NCBI RefSeq assembly: GCF_020217485.1
Contig: NZ_JAEKMI010000012.1
Coordinates: forward strand, 83,242 to 147,241
Direction of reading: 5' to 3'
Source of the DNA: Mycobacterium sp. WUMAC-067
GTDB taxonomy: Bacteria; Actinomycetota; Actinomycetes; Mycobacteriales; Mycobacteriaceae
DNA: 64,000 bases
In this document: piece after piece, positions 27,917 through 38,231 of the stretch
Layout of the letters: the number at the start of each line of letters is the position of its first letter
How positions within the stretch are numbered: position 1 is the first letter of the stretch
The notes under the pieces: model-generated
The model's database searches: none
What the model saw: the letters and a program-made list of their open reading frames with translations, nothing else
Told to the model about the DNA's origin: nothing
Translations under genes and position numbers: made by a program

Positions 27917-29842
27917 ATGCTGGAACAGATCCGCGGGCCCGCTGATCTGCAGCACCTTTCTACGCATCAGCTCCGCGAATTGGCCGCCGAGATTCGCGAG
28001 TTCCTGATTCACAAGGTCGCTGCCACCGGGGGACACCTCGGGCCCAATCTGGGCGTGGTCGAACTGACGCTCGCGCTGCACCGGGTGTTCGACTCGCCCC
28101 ACGATCCGATCATCTTCGACACCGGCCATCAGGCCTACGTCCACAAGATGCTGACGGGGCGTTCCCACGAGTTCGAGACCCTGCGCAAAAAGGGCGGGCT
28201 GTCCGGGTATCCGTCGCGCGCCGAGAGCGAACACGACTGGGTGGAGTCCAGCCACGCCAGCGCCGCGCTGTCCTACGCCGACGGCCTGGCCAAGGCCTTC
28301 GAGCTGAGCGGGCACCGCAATCGGCACGTGGTCGCGGTGGTCGGAGACGGGGCGCTCACCGGCGGCATGTGCTGGGAGGCGCTGAACAACATCGCCGCGT
28401 CCGGGCGCCCGGTGATCATCGTGGTCAACGACAACGGCCGCAGCTACGCCCCGACGATCGGCGGTGTGGCCGACCATCTCGCCACGCTGCGGCTGCAACC
28501 GGTCTACGAGCAGGCCCTGGAACGGGGCCGCGACGCGCTGCGGGCGCTGCCGCTGGTCGGCAGGCTCGCCTACCGCGTCATGCACAGCGTCAAGGCCGGC
28601 ATCAAGGACTCGTTGTCGCCGCAGCTGCTGTTCACCGACCTGGGCCTGAAGTACGTGGGCCCCGTCGACGGCCACGACGAGCGCGCGGTGGAGGCCGCGC
28701 TGCGCCACGCCCGTGGTTTCGGGCGCCCGGTGATCGTGCACGTGGTGACCCGCAAGGGGATGGGCTATGCGCCCGCCGAGGACGACGAAGCCGAGCAGAT
28801 GCATTCCTGCGGGGTGATCGATCCCCTGACCGGCCAGGCGACCAGCATCGCGGGCCCCGGGTGGACGGCGACCTTCTCCGACGCGCTGATCGGCTACGCC
28901 CGCAAGCGCCGCGACATCGTGGCCATCACCGCGGCCATGCCCGGACCCACCGGGCTGACGCCGTTCGGGCAGCAGTTCCCGGACCGCCTGTTCGACGTCG
29001 GCATCGCCGAGCAGCACGCGATGACGTCGGCGGCCGGCCTGGCAATGGGCGGGATGCACCCGGTGGTGGCCATCTATTCGACCTTCCTCAACCGGGCCTT
29101 CGACCAGATCATGATGGACGTGGCGCTGCACCGGCTGCCCGTCACCATGGTGCTCGACCGGGCCGGGATCACCGGCTCGGACGGCGCCAGCCACAACGGG
29201 ATGTGGGACCTGTCGATGCTGGGCATCGTGCCGGGCATGCGGGCGGCCGCGCCCCGCGACGCCACCCGGTTGCGCGAGGAGCTCGGCGAGGCGCTCGAGG
29301 TCGACGACGGGCCGACGGCGCTGCGCTTCCCCAAAGGTGATGTGGGCGAGGACATCCCGGCGATCGAACGCGTCGGGTCGGGGCTCTCGGGTGTCGACGT
29401 GCTCGCGGTTCCGGCCAGTGGGTGCAACCACGACGTGCTGCTGGTGGGTGTCGGCGCGTTCGCGCGGATGGCGCTGGCCGTGGCCAAGCGGCTGCACAAC
29501 CAGGGGATCGGCGTCACGGTCGTCGATCCGCGCTGGGTGCTGCCGGTGTCGGACACGCTCGTCGACCTGGCGGGGCGGCACAAACTGGTCGTCACCTGCG
29601 AGGACAACGGCGTCAACGGCGGTGTGGGTTCGGCGGTGTCGGCCGCCCTGCGCCGCGCCGAGATCGACGTGCCGTGCCGCGATGTCGGCTTGCCGCAGCG
29701 GTTCTACGAGCACGCTTCGCGGGGCGAGCTACTCGCCGACCTGGCGCTGACGGATCAGGACGTGGCACGCCGCATCACCGGTTGGGTCGCCGCGCTGGCC
29801 AGCAGCGACGCCGAGGCCGAAATCCGCGAGCACCTCGACTAG
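27917..29842 (+). CDS. dxs: 1-deoxy-D-xylulose-5-phosphate synthase
   Basis: A 641-residue thiamine-diphosphate enzyme that condenses pyruvate and glyceraldehyde 3-phosphate, the first step of the MEP pathway to isoprenoids (menaquinone, decaprenyl phosphate). The transketolase-type features are intact: [18 protein letters not shown], the ThDP/Mg motif [16 protein letters not shown], and in the pyrimidine domain [17 protein letters not shown] and [15 protein letters not shown]. It matches Rv2682c. The stop overlaps that of the convergent RNase D gene by four bases. It is divergent from the CBS gene with a short intergenic region. Confidence 0.96.
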   Translation: MLEQIRGPADLQHLSTHQLRELAAEIREFLIHKVAATGGHLGPNLGVVELTLALHRVFDSPHDPIIFDTGHQAYVHKMLTGRSHEFETLRKKGGLSGYPSRAESEHDWVESSHASAALSYADGLAKAFELSGHRNRHVVAVVGDGALTGGMCWEALNNIAASGRPVIIVVNDNGRSYAPTIGGVADHLATLRLQPVYEQALERGRDALRALPLVGRLAYRVMHSVKAGIKDSLSPQLLFTDLGLKYVGPVDGHDERAVEAALRHARGFGRPVIVHVVTRKGMGYAPAEDDEAEQMHSCGVIDPLTGQATSIAGPGWTATFSDALIGYARKRRDIVAITAAMPGPTGLTPFGQQFPDRLFDVGIAEQHAMTSAAGLAMGGMHPVVAIYSTFLNRAFDQIMMDVALHRLPVTMVLDRAGITGSDGASHNGMWDLSMLGIVPGMRAAAPRDATRLREELGEALEVDDGPTALRFPKGDVGEDIPAIERVGSGLSGVDVLAVPASGCNHDVLLVGVGAFARMALAVAKRLHNQGIGVTVVDPRWVLPVSDTLVDLAGRHKLVVTCEDNGVNGGVGSAVSAALRRAEIDVPCRDVGLPQRFYEHASRGELLADLALTDQDVARRITGWVAALASSDAEAEIREHLD

Positions 29843-31125
29843 TCGGCGTCCTCCGGCGGCTGCAGCGCCCGGGCCAGCACCGGATCCACCAACTCCCGCT
29901 GCCACGGCCGGGCCTGCCCGGCCCGCAGAAACGCCTCGACGGCCTCGAAGGGATCCGGCGCGGCCTCCCAGTCCCAGCACAGCCGTCGCACCAGGTCCGG
30001 TGAGACCAGGTTCTCGGTGGGGACGTGCACCCGCTCCGACACCTCCGACAGCCCCGCCCGCGCGGCCTCCAGCCGCGCGGCAGCCTCCGGTTTGCGCCGG
30101 CTCCACCGCGCCGGCGGCGGCGGGCCGTTCGGCGGTTCGGCGTCCGCGGGCGGATTCTTGTTCTCGCGCGCGGCGTCCAGCGCCGCCAGCCACGTCGCGG
30201 CGCTGCGGCGTTGATTGCGCCCGCCGAACACGGGCAGCGCGACCAGTTCCTCGACCGTCGTCGGGTTGGCCAGCGCGGCATCGATGATGGCCGAGTCGGG
30301 AAGGATGCGGCGCGGGGCGATGTCGCGGCGCTGCGCGATCCGGTCGCGCGTCAGCCACAGTTCACGCACCGCGGCCAGCCCGCGCTGATCCCGCACCCGA
30401 TGGATCCCCGACGTTCGTCGCCACCGGTCCCGTCGCGCGGCGGCGCCCGGCTCTTTCGAGCCCACGTCCCGCAGGTAGTCGAATTCCTGTGCGGCCCAAT
30501 CGCTTTTGCCTTGCCCGGCGAGGACGTCCGCGATCGCCGCGCGCAGCTCGATGAGCAGTTCCACGTCCAGGGCGGCGTAGTTGAGCCAGTCGGCCGGCAG
30601 GGGCCGCTTGGACCAGTCGGCCGCGCCGTGGCCCTTGGCCAGCCCGAAACCCAGCAGCCGCTCGACCATGGTGGCCAGGTTCACGCGTTCGAACCCGGCC
30701 AGCCGCCCGGCGAGCTCGGTGTCATACAGCGTCGGCGGTCGCATGCCCACCTCCGCCAAACAGGGCAGGTCCTGATCGGCGGAGTGCAGGATCCATTCGT
30801 CGGTGCCCAGCACGTCGGCCACCGGCCGCAGGGCCTCGAGCGGGTCGCGGCCGTGGCTTACCGGGTCGATCAGCACGGTGCCGGAGCCGGCCCGGCGGAT
30901 CTGGATCAGGTAGGCCCGGTTGGAGTAGCGGAAACCCGATGCCCGTTCGGCATCCACCGCGAACGGCCCCCGACCGCCGGCCAGCCGCTGTGCCGCGGCC
31001 TCGATCTCGTACACGCTGACCGAGATGGGTGGGACGCCTTCGGCCGGATGCGGCAGGGGGGTGGGCGCGGGTTCGGTGCTGCCGGGCGCGTCGCTGCCCG
31101 GCCCGTCGGGCGACGGCTCGCCCAT
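29839..31125 (-). CDS. ribonuclease D-like 3'-5' exonuclease with HRDC domain (Rv2681-like)
   Basis: A 428-residue DEDD-family 3'-5' exoribonuclease, likely for tRNA or structured RNA 3' trimming. Exo I carries Asp58 and Glu60 ([10 protein letters not shown]), Exo II the Asp in [11 protein letters not shown], and Exo III the YAALD pattern ([14 protein letters not shown]). An HRDC nucleic-acid-binding domain follows ([18 protein letters not shown]), and a second helical repeat ends the protein. An acidic, Pro-rich N-terminus of about 30 residues is extra. It is two bases from the DUF3000 gene upstream, implying co-transcription. Confidence 0.9.
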   Translation of the reverse strand: MGEPSPDGPGSDAPGSTEPAPTPLPHPAEGVPPISVSVYEIEAAAQRLAGGRGPFAVDAERASGFRYSNRAYLIQIRRAGSGTVLIDPVSHGRDPLEALRPVADVLGTDEWILHSADQDLPCLAEVGMRPPTLYDTELAGRLAGFERVNLATMVERLLGFGLAKGHGAADWSKRPLPADWLNYAALDVELLIELRAAIADVLAGQGKSDWAAQEFDYLRDVGSKEPGAAARRDRWRRTSGIHRVRDQRGLAAVRELWLTRDRIAQRRDIAPRRILPDSAIIDAALANPTTVEELVALPVFGGRNQRRSAATWLAALDAARENKNPPADAEPPNGPPPPARWSRRKPEAAARLEAARAGLSEVSERVHVPTENLVSPDLVRRLCWDWEAAPDPFEAVEAFLRAGQARPWQRELVDPVLARALQPPEDAD

Positions 31126-31126
31126 G

Positions 31127-31708
31127 CTAGGCGCGTGACCGCGAGCTCAGGTCGGTGACTCCGGCGGGCGGCAGGCCCGCGGCGTGTTCCAGCACCTCGC
31201 AGAACGACTCGACGTGCGCGCCGACGGCGGGCGACGTCGCGGTCCAGGACGCCCGCAGCTCGAGCTGGTGGGCGCGCGGCGGCCCCGAGATGTCGCCGTA
31301 ACGCACCGAGGTGGTGGCGGTGACGGTGCCGCCCAGCGCGACGACGTGTTCCATGCGTGACTCCAGTGCCTCGACCAGCCAGCTCCACGCTACTTCGGGC
31401 AGCAGCGGGTCGACGGCCTCGCTGGGGTCCAGGTCGGCCTGGATGTAGGCGACCATGCGGATGGTGCCGTCCCACGCGTCGGCCCCTTCGGGGTCGTACA
31501 GCAGGATGAGCCGTCCGAAGGCGTCGCCGTCGGACCGTTCGGGGATGATCTCGCGGTCGGGATGTTTGACCTCGGCGCCCAGTGCGTAGCTGTGGGGTGC
31601 CAGGCGTTGGGGCGGCCGGATCGGACCCAGCTCGATCTCCGGCCGCACGACGACGGCGTTCATGGCCGCCACCGCCTCGCGGAAGGGGGCCGGTTCGGAT
31701 GAGGTCAC
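31127..31708 (-). CDS. DUF3000 protein (Rv2680-like)
   Basis: A 193-residue conserved actinobacterial protein; the family block begins FREAVAAMNAVVVRPEIELG. No active-site pattern is evident. GTG 31708 is preceded by AGGAG at about 11 bases. A second possible start is GTG 31762, which has a TACCGT box eight bases upstream (leaderless) and gives a length near that I recall for Rv2680; I cannot decide between them. Its stop is just before the RNase D start, and the two probably form an operon conserved with M. tuberculosis. Confidence 0.78.
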   Translation of the reverse strand: MTSSEPAPFREAVAAMNAVVVRPEIELGPIRPPQRLAPHSYALGAEVKHPDREIIPERSDGDAFGRLILLYDPEGADAWDGTIRMVAYIQADLDPSEAVDPLLPEVAWSWLVEALESRMEHVVALGGTVTATTSVRYGDISGPPRAHQLELRASWTATSPAVGAHVESFCEVLEHAAGLPPAGVTDLSSRSRA

Positions 31709-31871
31709 TTGCCGTCGCTCCTGTTCATCCCGACCGTTCTGCGTTGTCACGGCACGGGTCACAGGGATCGACGGTAGACCTATCGTCCGACACGCCGCGA
31801 CAGGCGCGCCGGGTTTCAAACCCGCCGCGATCAAGCCGTTACCAGCCCTCCACCAAACGTATATGTCCTGC

Positions 31872-32708
<837 letters not shown>

Positions 32709-32778
32709 TCAAACGGTCGCGGTCGCGATAGTACGCAGCGGCGTTCGGCGTTTTGTGGTCATGGCAGCATTGAGGCCG

Positions 32779-33840
32779 ATGAACAGGCCGTTGCACACCC
32801 GTCGCGACCTTCCCGAGTCGCCGTATCTGGCCGCCGCGGGCGGCCGCAAACCCCGCCGGGTCCCGGTGTGGTTCATGCGGCAGGCCGGCCGGTCGCTGCC
32901 CGAATACCGGGCGCTGCGGGCCCAGCACGACATGCTGTCGGCGTGTTTCGACGCCGAGCTGGTCTGCGAGATCACCCTGCAGCCGGTGCGCCGCCACGAC
33001 GTCGACGCGGCGATCTTGTTCTCCGACATCGTGGTGCCGCTGCTCGGCGCCGGCATCGACCTGGACATCGTCGCCGGGGTCGGGCCGGTGATCGAGTCGC
33101 CGGTGCGCACCGCCACCGACGTGGCCGCGATCAAACCCCTTGAACGGCAACGAGTTCAGCCGATTTCGGATGCGGTGTCGCTGCTGGTGTCCGCGCTCGG
33201 CGACGTTCCGCTGATCGGTTTCGCCGGCGCGCCGTTCACCCTGGCGTCCTACCTGATCGAGGGCGGGCCCAGCCGTCACCATGCGCGCACCAAGGCGATG
33301 ATGCTGGCCGAGCCCGACAGCTGGCATGCGTTGATGGAGAAGCTGACCGACATCACCGTCGGTTTCCTGCGGGTACAACTGGACGCCGGGGTGGACGCGA
33401 TCCAGGTGTTCGACTCGTGGGCCGGGACGCTGTCGCTGGCGAACTACCGCGCGTACGTGCAGCCGCACAGCGCCCGGATCTTCGCCGCCCTGGCCGATTA
33501 CGGCGTGCCGATGACGCATTTCGGCGTCGGCACGGCCGAACTGCTGGGCGCGATGTCGGCGGTCGGCGCGTCCGTGGTGGGCGTGGATTGGCGAACCTCG
33601 CTCGCCGACGCGGCGGCCCGGGTGGAACCCGGCACGGCGTTGCAGGGCAACCTCGATCCGGTGGTCCTGCTGGCGGGCTGGCCGGTGGTCGAACGCGCGG
33701 CGCGCACCGTCGTCGATGACGGTAGGCGCGCGATCGACGCCGGCGCCGCCGGTCACGTGTTCAACCTCGGCCACGGCGTGCTGCCCGAGACCGACCCCGC
33801 ACTGTTGACCGACCTGGTGTCGCTGGTCCATTCGCTATGA
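32779..33840 (+). CDS. hemE: uroporphyrinogen III decarboxylase
   Basis: A 353-residue enzyme that removes four carboxyl groups from uroporphyrinogen III to give coproporphyrinogen III in haem synthesis. Signature 1 is [16 protein letters not shown] and signature 2 is [17 protein letters not shown]; the essential Asp is in [11 protein letters not shown], and [10 protein letters not shown] and [13 protein letters not shown] are conserved. I chose ATG 32779 ([10 protein letters not shown]) with GAGG just upstream; ATG 32761 is an alternative. Compared with Rv2678c it lacks a short loop after VGA. The stop overlaps the hemY start (ATGA). Confidence 0.95.
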   Translation: MNRPLHTRRDLPESPYLAAAGGRKPRRVPVWFMRQAGRSLPEYRALRAQHDMLSACFDAELVCEITLQPVRRHDVDAAILFSDIVVPLLGAGIDLDIVAGVGPVIESPVRTATDVAAIKPLERQRVQPISDAVSLLVSALGDVPLIGFAGAPFTLASYLIEGGPSRHHARTKAMMLAEPDSWHALMEKLTDITVGFLRVQLDAGVDAIQVFDSWAGTLSLANYRAYVQPHSARIFAALADYGVPMTHFGVGTAELLGAMSAVGASVVGVDWRTSLADAAARVEPGTALQGNLDPVVLLAGWPVVERAARTVVDDGRRAIDAGAAGHVFNLGHGVLPETDPALLTDLVSLVHSL

Positions 33841-35267
33841 CGTCGTCCGGCGACGATGCGGGCCGGGACGGCCAGAGGAGGAGCCGGACAATCGGCCGGG
33901 GCTCGTATTGCGTTGTGGGGGGCGGGATCTCGGGCCTGACGACGGCCTACCGGCTGCGCATGGCCCTCGGCGCCGACGCGGCGATCACGCTGTTCGACCC
34001 GGGGGAGAGGCTCGGCGGGATCCTGCGCACCGAGCGGGTCGGCGGGGTGCCGATGGACCTGGGCGCCGAGGCGTTCGTGCTGCGACGACCGGAGCTGCCG
34101 GCGCTGCTGGGCGAACTGAATTTGACTGGGCACCAACTTGTTTCGACCGGCGTCCGCCCGCTGATCTACAGCGGGCAGCAGCTGCGCCCGTTGCCGACGG
34201 GCACGGTCGTGGGCATCCCGTCGTCGGCCGCGTCGGTGGCGGGATTGGTCGACGAGACGACCGTCGCCCGCATCGACGCCGAACCCTCCCGCCCGCTGGA
34301 GTGGCACGCCGGCGACGATCCCGCGGTGGCCGACCTGGTGGGAGACCGGTTCGGCGAGCAGGTGGTCTCGCGGTCGGTGGATCCGCTGCTGAGCGGGGTC
34401 TACGCGGGCTCGGCGGCCACCATCGGCCTGCGCGCGGCCGCCCCCACCGTGGCCGCGGCCCTGGACCGCGGCGCCGCCAGCCTGACCGAGGCCGTCACGC
34501 AGGCCGTGCCGCCGGCCACCGGCGCGCCGGTGTTCGGGGCGCTCGACGGCGGATACCGGGTGCTGGTCGAGGGGCTCGCCGCGCGCGCCCGGCCGCGCTG
34601 GGTGCGCGCCGCAGTGCCGCGCCTCGAACGCGCCGGCACGGGCTGGGCGGTGCTCGACGACACGGGCGCCCGCTGGCCCGCCGATGCGGTCATCCTCGCC
34701 GTGCCCGCGCACGAGGCGTGCCGCCTGCTCGCCGACATCGCCCCGCGCAGCGTCGCCGCCGCCGGGCGCATCGCCAACGCATCGTCGGTGGTGCTGGCGC
34801 TGGCGGTGCCGGGTGCCACCGCCTTCCCCGCGTGTTCGGGCGTGCTGGTGGCCACCGGTGAGCGGTTGCGGGCCAAGGCCATCACGCTGTCGTCCAGAAA
34901 ATGGGGCGTCCGCGCCGACGTGCAGCTGCTGCGGCTGTCGTTCGGGCGGTTCGGCGACCACGTCGCGGCCAGCACCGCCGACGACGAGCTGCTGGCCTGG
35001 GCGCTGGGCGACCTGGCGACCGTCTTCGGGCTGACCGTCGACCCCGTCGACGTCCGGGTGCAGCGCTGGATCGACGCCATGCCGCAGTACGGCCCGGGTC
35101 ATGCCGATCTGGTCGCCGAGGTGCGCGCGGGCCTGCCGGCGACGCTGGCGGTGGCGGGCAGCTACCTCGACGGCATCGGCGTGCCGGCCTGCGTCGGTGC
35201 GGCCGGCCGCGCGGCCGAGCGTGTGATCAAGGCCATCGAAGACCGAGATGGACAGGTGGCACGATAG
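33837..35267 (+). CDS. hemY: coproporphyrinogen III oxidase / protoporphyrinogen oxidase family (HemY/CgoX)
   Basis: A 476-residue FAD enzyme. In actinobacteria this protein oxidises coproporphyrinogen III to coproporphyrin III in the coproporphyrin-dependent haem route. The FAD dinucleotide motif [17 protein letters not shown] starts near residue 22, the GG doublet motif follows ([10 protein letters not shown]), and the C-terminal FAD contact is [20 protein letters not shown]. No signal or span is seen. It is translationally coupled to hemE by a four-base overlap, and hemQ starts five bases on. Confidence 0.94.
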   Translation: MTSSGDDAGRDGQRRSRTIGRGSYCVVGGGISGLTTAYRLRMALGADAAITLFDPGERLGGILRTERVGGVPMDLGAEAFVLRRPELPALLGELNLTGHQLVSTGVRPLIYSGQQLRPLPTGTVVGIPSSAASVAGLVDETTVARIDAEPSRPLEWHAGDDPAVADLVGDRFGEQVVSRSVDPLLSGVYAGSAATIGLRAAAPTVAAALDRGAASLTEAVTQAVPPATGAPVFGALDGGYRVLVEGLAARARPRWVRAAVPRLERAGTGWAVLDDTGARWPADAVILAVPAHEACRLLADIAPRSVAAAGRIANASSVVLALAVPGATAFPACSGVLVATGERLRAKAITLSSRKWGVRADVQLLRLSFGRFGDHVAASTADDELLAWALGDLATVFGLTVDPVDVRVQRWIDAMPQYGPGHADLVAEVRAGLPATLAVAGSYLDGIGVPACVGAAGRAAERVIKAIEDRDGQVAR

Positions 35268-35272
35268 GTTTC

Positions 35273-35968
35273 ATGGCCAAGCTCGACTACGACTCCCTCA
35301 ACTCCCAAATTCGCTACCTGATGTTCTCGGTCTTCTCCGTCGAGCCGGGTGAACTGGGTGAGCAGCGCGACGACGTGATTGACGAGGCGTCGACGTTCCT
35401 CAAGCAACAGGAGGAGCGCGGGGTCGTGGTGCGCGGCCTCTACGACGTGGCGGGCATGCGGGCCGACGCGGACTTCATGATCTGGACGCACGCCGAACGC
35501 GTCGAGGCGCTGCAGGCCACGTACGCCGATTTCCGCCGCACCACCGCGCTGGGACGGGCCAGCTCGCCCGTGTGGAGCAGCGTCGCCCTGCACCGGCCGG
35601 CCGAGTTCAACAAGAGCCACATCCCGGCGTTCCTGGCCGGCGAGGAGCCCGGCAACTACATCTGCGTGTATCCCTTTGTGCGGTCCTATGAGTGGTATCT
35701 GCTGCCCGACGAGGAACGCCGCCGCATGCTCGCCGAGCACGGCATGGCCGCCCGCGAATACAAGGACGTCCGCGCCAACACGGTCCCGGCGTTCGCGCTC
35801 GGCGACTACGAGTGGATCCTGGCCTTCGAGGCTCCCGAACTGCACCGCATCGTCGACTTGATGCGTGAGCTGCGCGCCACCGACGCCCGCCGGCACACCC
35901 GCGAGGAGACGCCGTTTTTCACCGGCCCTCGGGTGCCCGTCGAGCAGTTGGTGAAAGCCCTGCCATGA
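35273..35968 (+). CDS. hemQ: coproheme decarboxylase HemQ/ChdC
   Basis: A 231-residue chlorite dismutase-family protein, the length of Rv2676c. It performs the last step of the coproporphyrin route, H2O2-dependent decarboxylation of iron coproporphyrin to haem b. The [12 protein letters not shown] segment carries the redox Tyr, and [13 protein letters not shown] the probable haem-ligand His. ATG 35273 has AGG a few bases before and lies five bases after the hemY stop. The methyltransferase gene overlaps its end (ATGA). The ferrochelatase gene is not in this cluster. Confidence 0.94.
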   Translation: MAKLDYDSLNSQIRYLMFSVFSVEPGELGEQRDDVIDEASTFLKQQEERGVVVRGLYDVAGMRADADFMIWTHAERVEALQATYADFRRTTALGRASSPVWSSVALHRPAEFNKSHIPAFLAGEEPGNYICVYPFVRSYEWYLLPDEERRRMLAEHGMAAREYKDVRANTVPAFALGDYEWILAFEAPELHRIVDLMRELRATDARRHTREETPFFTGPRVPVEQLVKALP

Positions 35969-36717
35969 CAGCGCCGTTCGATCCGACCGACCCCGCCCGT
36001 TTCGAGCAGATGTACCGCGACGACCGGACGTCGCACGGCCTGCCCACCGCCACTCCGTGGGACATCGGCGGCCCCCAACCGGTGGTCCAGCAGCTCGTGG
36101 CGGTGGGCGCGATCAAAGGTGAGGTGCTCGACCCGGGCACCGGTCCCGGCCACCACGCCATCTACTACGCCTCGAAGGGCTATTCGGCGACCGGCATCGA
36201 CGGCTCGGCCGGCGCAATCGAGCGCGCCCGGGAGAACGCCGAAAAGGCCGGCGTATCAGTGAATTTCGAGTTGGCCGACGCCACCAAGCTGGACGGGTTC
36301 GATGGCCACTTCGACACGGTGGTCGACTGCGCGTTCTACCACACCTTCAGCACCGAGCCCGAGCTGCGACGGTCCTACGTGGAGGCACTGCGGCGCGCGA
36401 CCAGGCCGGGCGCACGGCTGTACATGTTCGAGTTCGGCGAACACAACGTCAACGGCTTCAAGATGCTGCGGTCTTTGTCGGAGAACGACTTTCGCGATGT
36501 GCTGCCGGACGCCGGTTGGGAGATCACCTACCTTGGCCCGACCACCTACCAGGTCAACATCAGCGTCGAGTCCATCGAACTGATGGCCGCGCGCAATCCC
36601 GACATGGCGCAGGAGGCGGAGAAGCTCCTGGAACGATTCCGCGCCATGGAGCCCTGGCTCGACGGCAGCCGGGTGTACGCGCCGTTCTGGGAAGTGCACG
36701 CCACGCGGGTCGATTGA
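35965..36717 (+). CDS. class I SAM-dependent methyltransferase (Rv2675c-like)
   Basis: A 250-residue methyltransferase. The SAM-binding motif [20 protein letters not shown] is followed by [20 protein letters not shown] (acidic loop) and the motif [14 protein letters not shown]. The substrate is unknown. The ATG overlaps the hemQ stop by four bases, so it is the last gene of a hemE-hemY-hemQ-methyltransferase operon, as in M. tuberculosis. That coupling suggests a role linked to haem or to the tetrapyrrole intermediates, but this is inference. Next on the DNA is the left repeat of the DUF559 cassette. Confidence 0.87.
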   Translation: MTAPFDPTDPARFEQMYRDDRTSHGLPTATPWDIGGPQPVVQQLVAVGAIKGEVLDPGTGPGHHAIYYASKGYSATGIDGSAGAIERARENAEKAGVSVNFELADATKLDGFDGHFDTVVDCAFYHTFSTEPELRRSYVEALRRATRPGARLYMFEFGEHNVNGFKMLRSLSENDFRDVLPDAGWEITYLGPTTYQVNISVESIELMAARNPDMAQEAEKLLERFRAMEPWLDGSRVYAPFWEVHATRVD

Positions 36718-36726
36718 GTGCCTCGG

Positions 36727-36791
36727 GCGCCACGCCCCCGCCCGTACCGCGAAGCCCCCGCCCCGCGCCACGCCCCCGTCCATACCGCGAA
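36727..36791. repeat. tandem 27-base direct repeat, two copies
   Basis: Two 27-base copies starting GCGCCACGCCCCCG and ending TACCGCGAA lie at 36727-36753 and 36765-36791, with two mismatches and an 11-base C-rich spacer. The second copy runs into the left arm of the palindromic repeat at 36782, so the sequence beside the cassette has been duplicated. Confidence 0.8.
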
Positions 36792-36850
36792 ACTTAAACC
36801 GCTGCGATATTTTTCGGCGTGTCGGCGCAACTGGTTAAGTGTCGCGGTAT
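36782..36850. repeat. palindromic repeat, left copy, flanking DUF559-like gene
   Basis: A 69-base element with near-perfect terminal inverted arms: ATACCGCGAAACTTAA at one end and TTAAGTGTCGCGGTAT at the other. The DUF559-like gene's stop codon and last codons (YRDT) lie within its right arm. A second copy in the same orientation lies at 37717-37780. Confidence 0.85.
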
Positions 36851-37683
36851 CCGCGGCGGATGAGTGCACGGCGTACGCGGCCCACAACGTCGCCCGGCTT
36901 GTCGTCGGCGATCACCCGGATGACGGTCCACCCCAATTCTTCTAGCTTTCGTAGCCGACTCTGATCACGTGCGTACTGCTTGCGGTTGGTGCGATGGTGA
37001 TCGCCGTCGTACTCGGCGGCCACCTTGTACTCCTCCCAGCCCATGTCGAGCAACGCGATCAGTCGCCAGTTGTCCTGCACCGGTATCTGCGTGGTCGGGA
37101 CGGGCAGGCCGGCGTCGATCAGCAGTAAGCGCAACCACGTCTCCTTGGGCGACGCCGCGCCCGGGTCGACCAGCGGCAAGGCTAACCTCAGCCGACGCAG
37201 GCCGCGCGCACCGCGGTATCGCTTGGCCAGCAGCAGCACCTCCTCGAGCGAGAACGGCGTGGCACGCATCAACGCGTCGATCCGCGCCACCGCCTCGCCG
37301 ATGGGACGCAGCCGGGCAAGGTCGAACGCGGTCCTGGCAAGAGTGGTCACCGGCAAACCGCTGACCCGGGTGACTTCGTCGGGCTGGATGCGCTGATTTC
37401 GGGTGATCACACCGCACGGCGGATGCGGGTTGCGCCAGATCAACTCGATGGGCTCATCGTCGTCGATCCACCGCGACCCGTGCAGCGCTGCCGCGGCGAG
37501 TCCGGCCAGCACGCCGCGCCGCCGCGACCATAGAAACGTCCCAGTCGAACGCGTCCTCAGCGACGGTGTCACCGCGTTCGACAGATAGATGTCCGGATAG
37601 ATCGCGCGGAAGTCCGTTCGCAGCTGGTAGGCGCTCACGAGGCCGAGTCGCACTGCCTCGCTGCCCACGAATACGTCGTCCAC
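36835..37683 (-). CDS. DUF559/Vsr-like endonuclease-fold protein in a repeat-bounded cassette
   Basis: A 282-residue protein. The N-terminal part resembles AbiEi-type winged-helix proteins (LVSAYQLRTDF and AALHGSRW); the C-terminal 120 residues resemble DUF559/very-short-patch-repair nucleases: SPKETWLRLLL (Glu), ALLDMGWEEYKVAAEYDGD (Asp ... Glu-x-Asp) and KLEELGWTVIRV. These would be the acidic residues of a PD-(D/E)xK fold. Start GTG 37683 with TGAGG upstream. There is no paired toxin gene. Two copies of a palindromic repeat bracket it, the left one supplying its last codons, and it sits between genes that are adjacent in M. tuberculosis (Rv2675c, msrB). I infer a small mobile or defence-related cassette. 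Confidence 0.75.
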   Translation of the reverse strand: MDDVFVGSEAVRLGLVSAYQLRTDFRAIYPDIYLSNAVTPSLRTRSTGTFLWSRRRGVLAGLAAAALHGSRWIDDDEPIELIWRNPHPPCGVITRNQRIQPDEVTRVSGLPVTTLARTAFDLARLRPIGEAVARIDALMRATPFSLEEVLLLAKRYRGARGLRRLRLALPLVDPGAASPKETWLRLLLIDAGLPVPTTQIPVQDNWRLIALLDMGWEEYKVAAEYDGDHHRTNRKQYARDQSRLRKLEELGWTVIRVIADDKPGDVVGRVRRALIRRGYRDT

Positions 37684-37716
37684 AACCTCAAAGACGTAAC
37701 GACGCGTCGGTGGGAT

Positions 37717-37780
37717 CCGACGAAACTTAAAGGGCTGCGAGGCTGTGCGGCGCGTCTTCGCAACCGTTTAAGTGTCGCGG
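37717..37780. repeat. palindromic repeat, right copy, flanking DUF559-like gene
   Basis: A 64-base element, same orientation as the copy at 36782-36850: arms CCGACGAAACTTAAA and TTTAAGTGTCGCGG, with a similar centre (GGCTGCGA ... TCGCAAC). It begins 33 bases upstream of the DUF559-like GTG, so it may also carry the gene's promoter. Confidence 0.85.
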
Positions 37781-37808
37781 CAGCTGGCGAGAAGGGAACC
37801 GCGACGAG

Positions 37809-38231
37809 CTACTCGGCTGGCACCAGCCGCAGGCAGACCGAGTTGATGCAGTACCGCTGATCCGTCGGCGTCGGGTAGCCCTCACCGGCGAACACGTGGC
37901 CCAGGTGGCTGTGGCAGTTCGCGCACAGCACCTCGGTGCGCGTCGTCCCCAGGGAATGGTCGGGCCGCAGGATCACCGCATCAGATTTTGCCGGGTCGAA
38001 GAACGACGGCCAGCCGCAATGCGACTCGAATTTCTCTGTGCTGCGGAACAATTCGGCACCGCAGGCGCGGCACTGGTACACGCCCTCGGTCTTGGTGTCG
38101 GTGTATTCACCGGTGAAGGGTCGCTCGGTGCCGGCTTGACGCAGCACGTGGAACTCTTCCGGGGTGAGCTTCTGGCGCCACTCGTCGTCGGTCAGCTGCA
38201 GCTTCGGACGCGATACGTCGGGGGAGGTCAT
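37809..38231 (-). CDS. msrB: peptide methionine-R-sulfoxide reductase
   Basis: A 140-residue MsrB that reduces methionine-R-sulfoxide in proteins, using thioredoxin. Zinc is held by two CxxC pairs (YQCRACGAELF and EVLCANCHSHLGH), and the catalytic Cys lies in RYCINSVCLRL. The GWPSFFDP motif is typical. I chose ATG 38231: its first bases overlap the aftC stop (ATGA), which decides the start and shows translational coupling. The upstream ORF extension to 38405 lies inside aftC. It matches Rv2674. Confidence 0.94.
   Translation of the reverse strand: MTSPDVSRPKLQLTDDEWRQKLTPEEFHVLRQAGTERPFTGEYTDTKTEGVYQCRACGAELFRSTEKFESHCGWPSFFDPAKSDAVILRPDHSLGTTRTEVLCANCHSHLGHVFAGEGYPTPTDQRYCINSVCLRLVPAE

Noticed and set aside
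29839..31158. Long plus-strand open frame opposite the RNase D gene
   Set aside because: Its translation is Arg/His/Gly-rich with no family pattern, while the minus strand carries all RNase D motifs; long antisense frames are normal at this GC content.
37178..37196. IdeR iron-box-like sequence (AAGGCTAACCT) inside the DUF559-like gene
   Set aside because: It matches only about 13 of 19 positions of the iron box and lies within a coding region far from any start; chance in GC-rich coding DNA is more likely.
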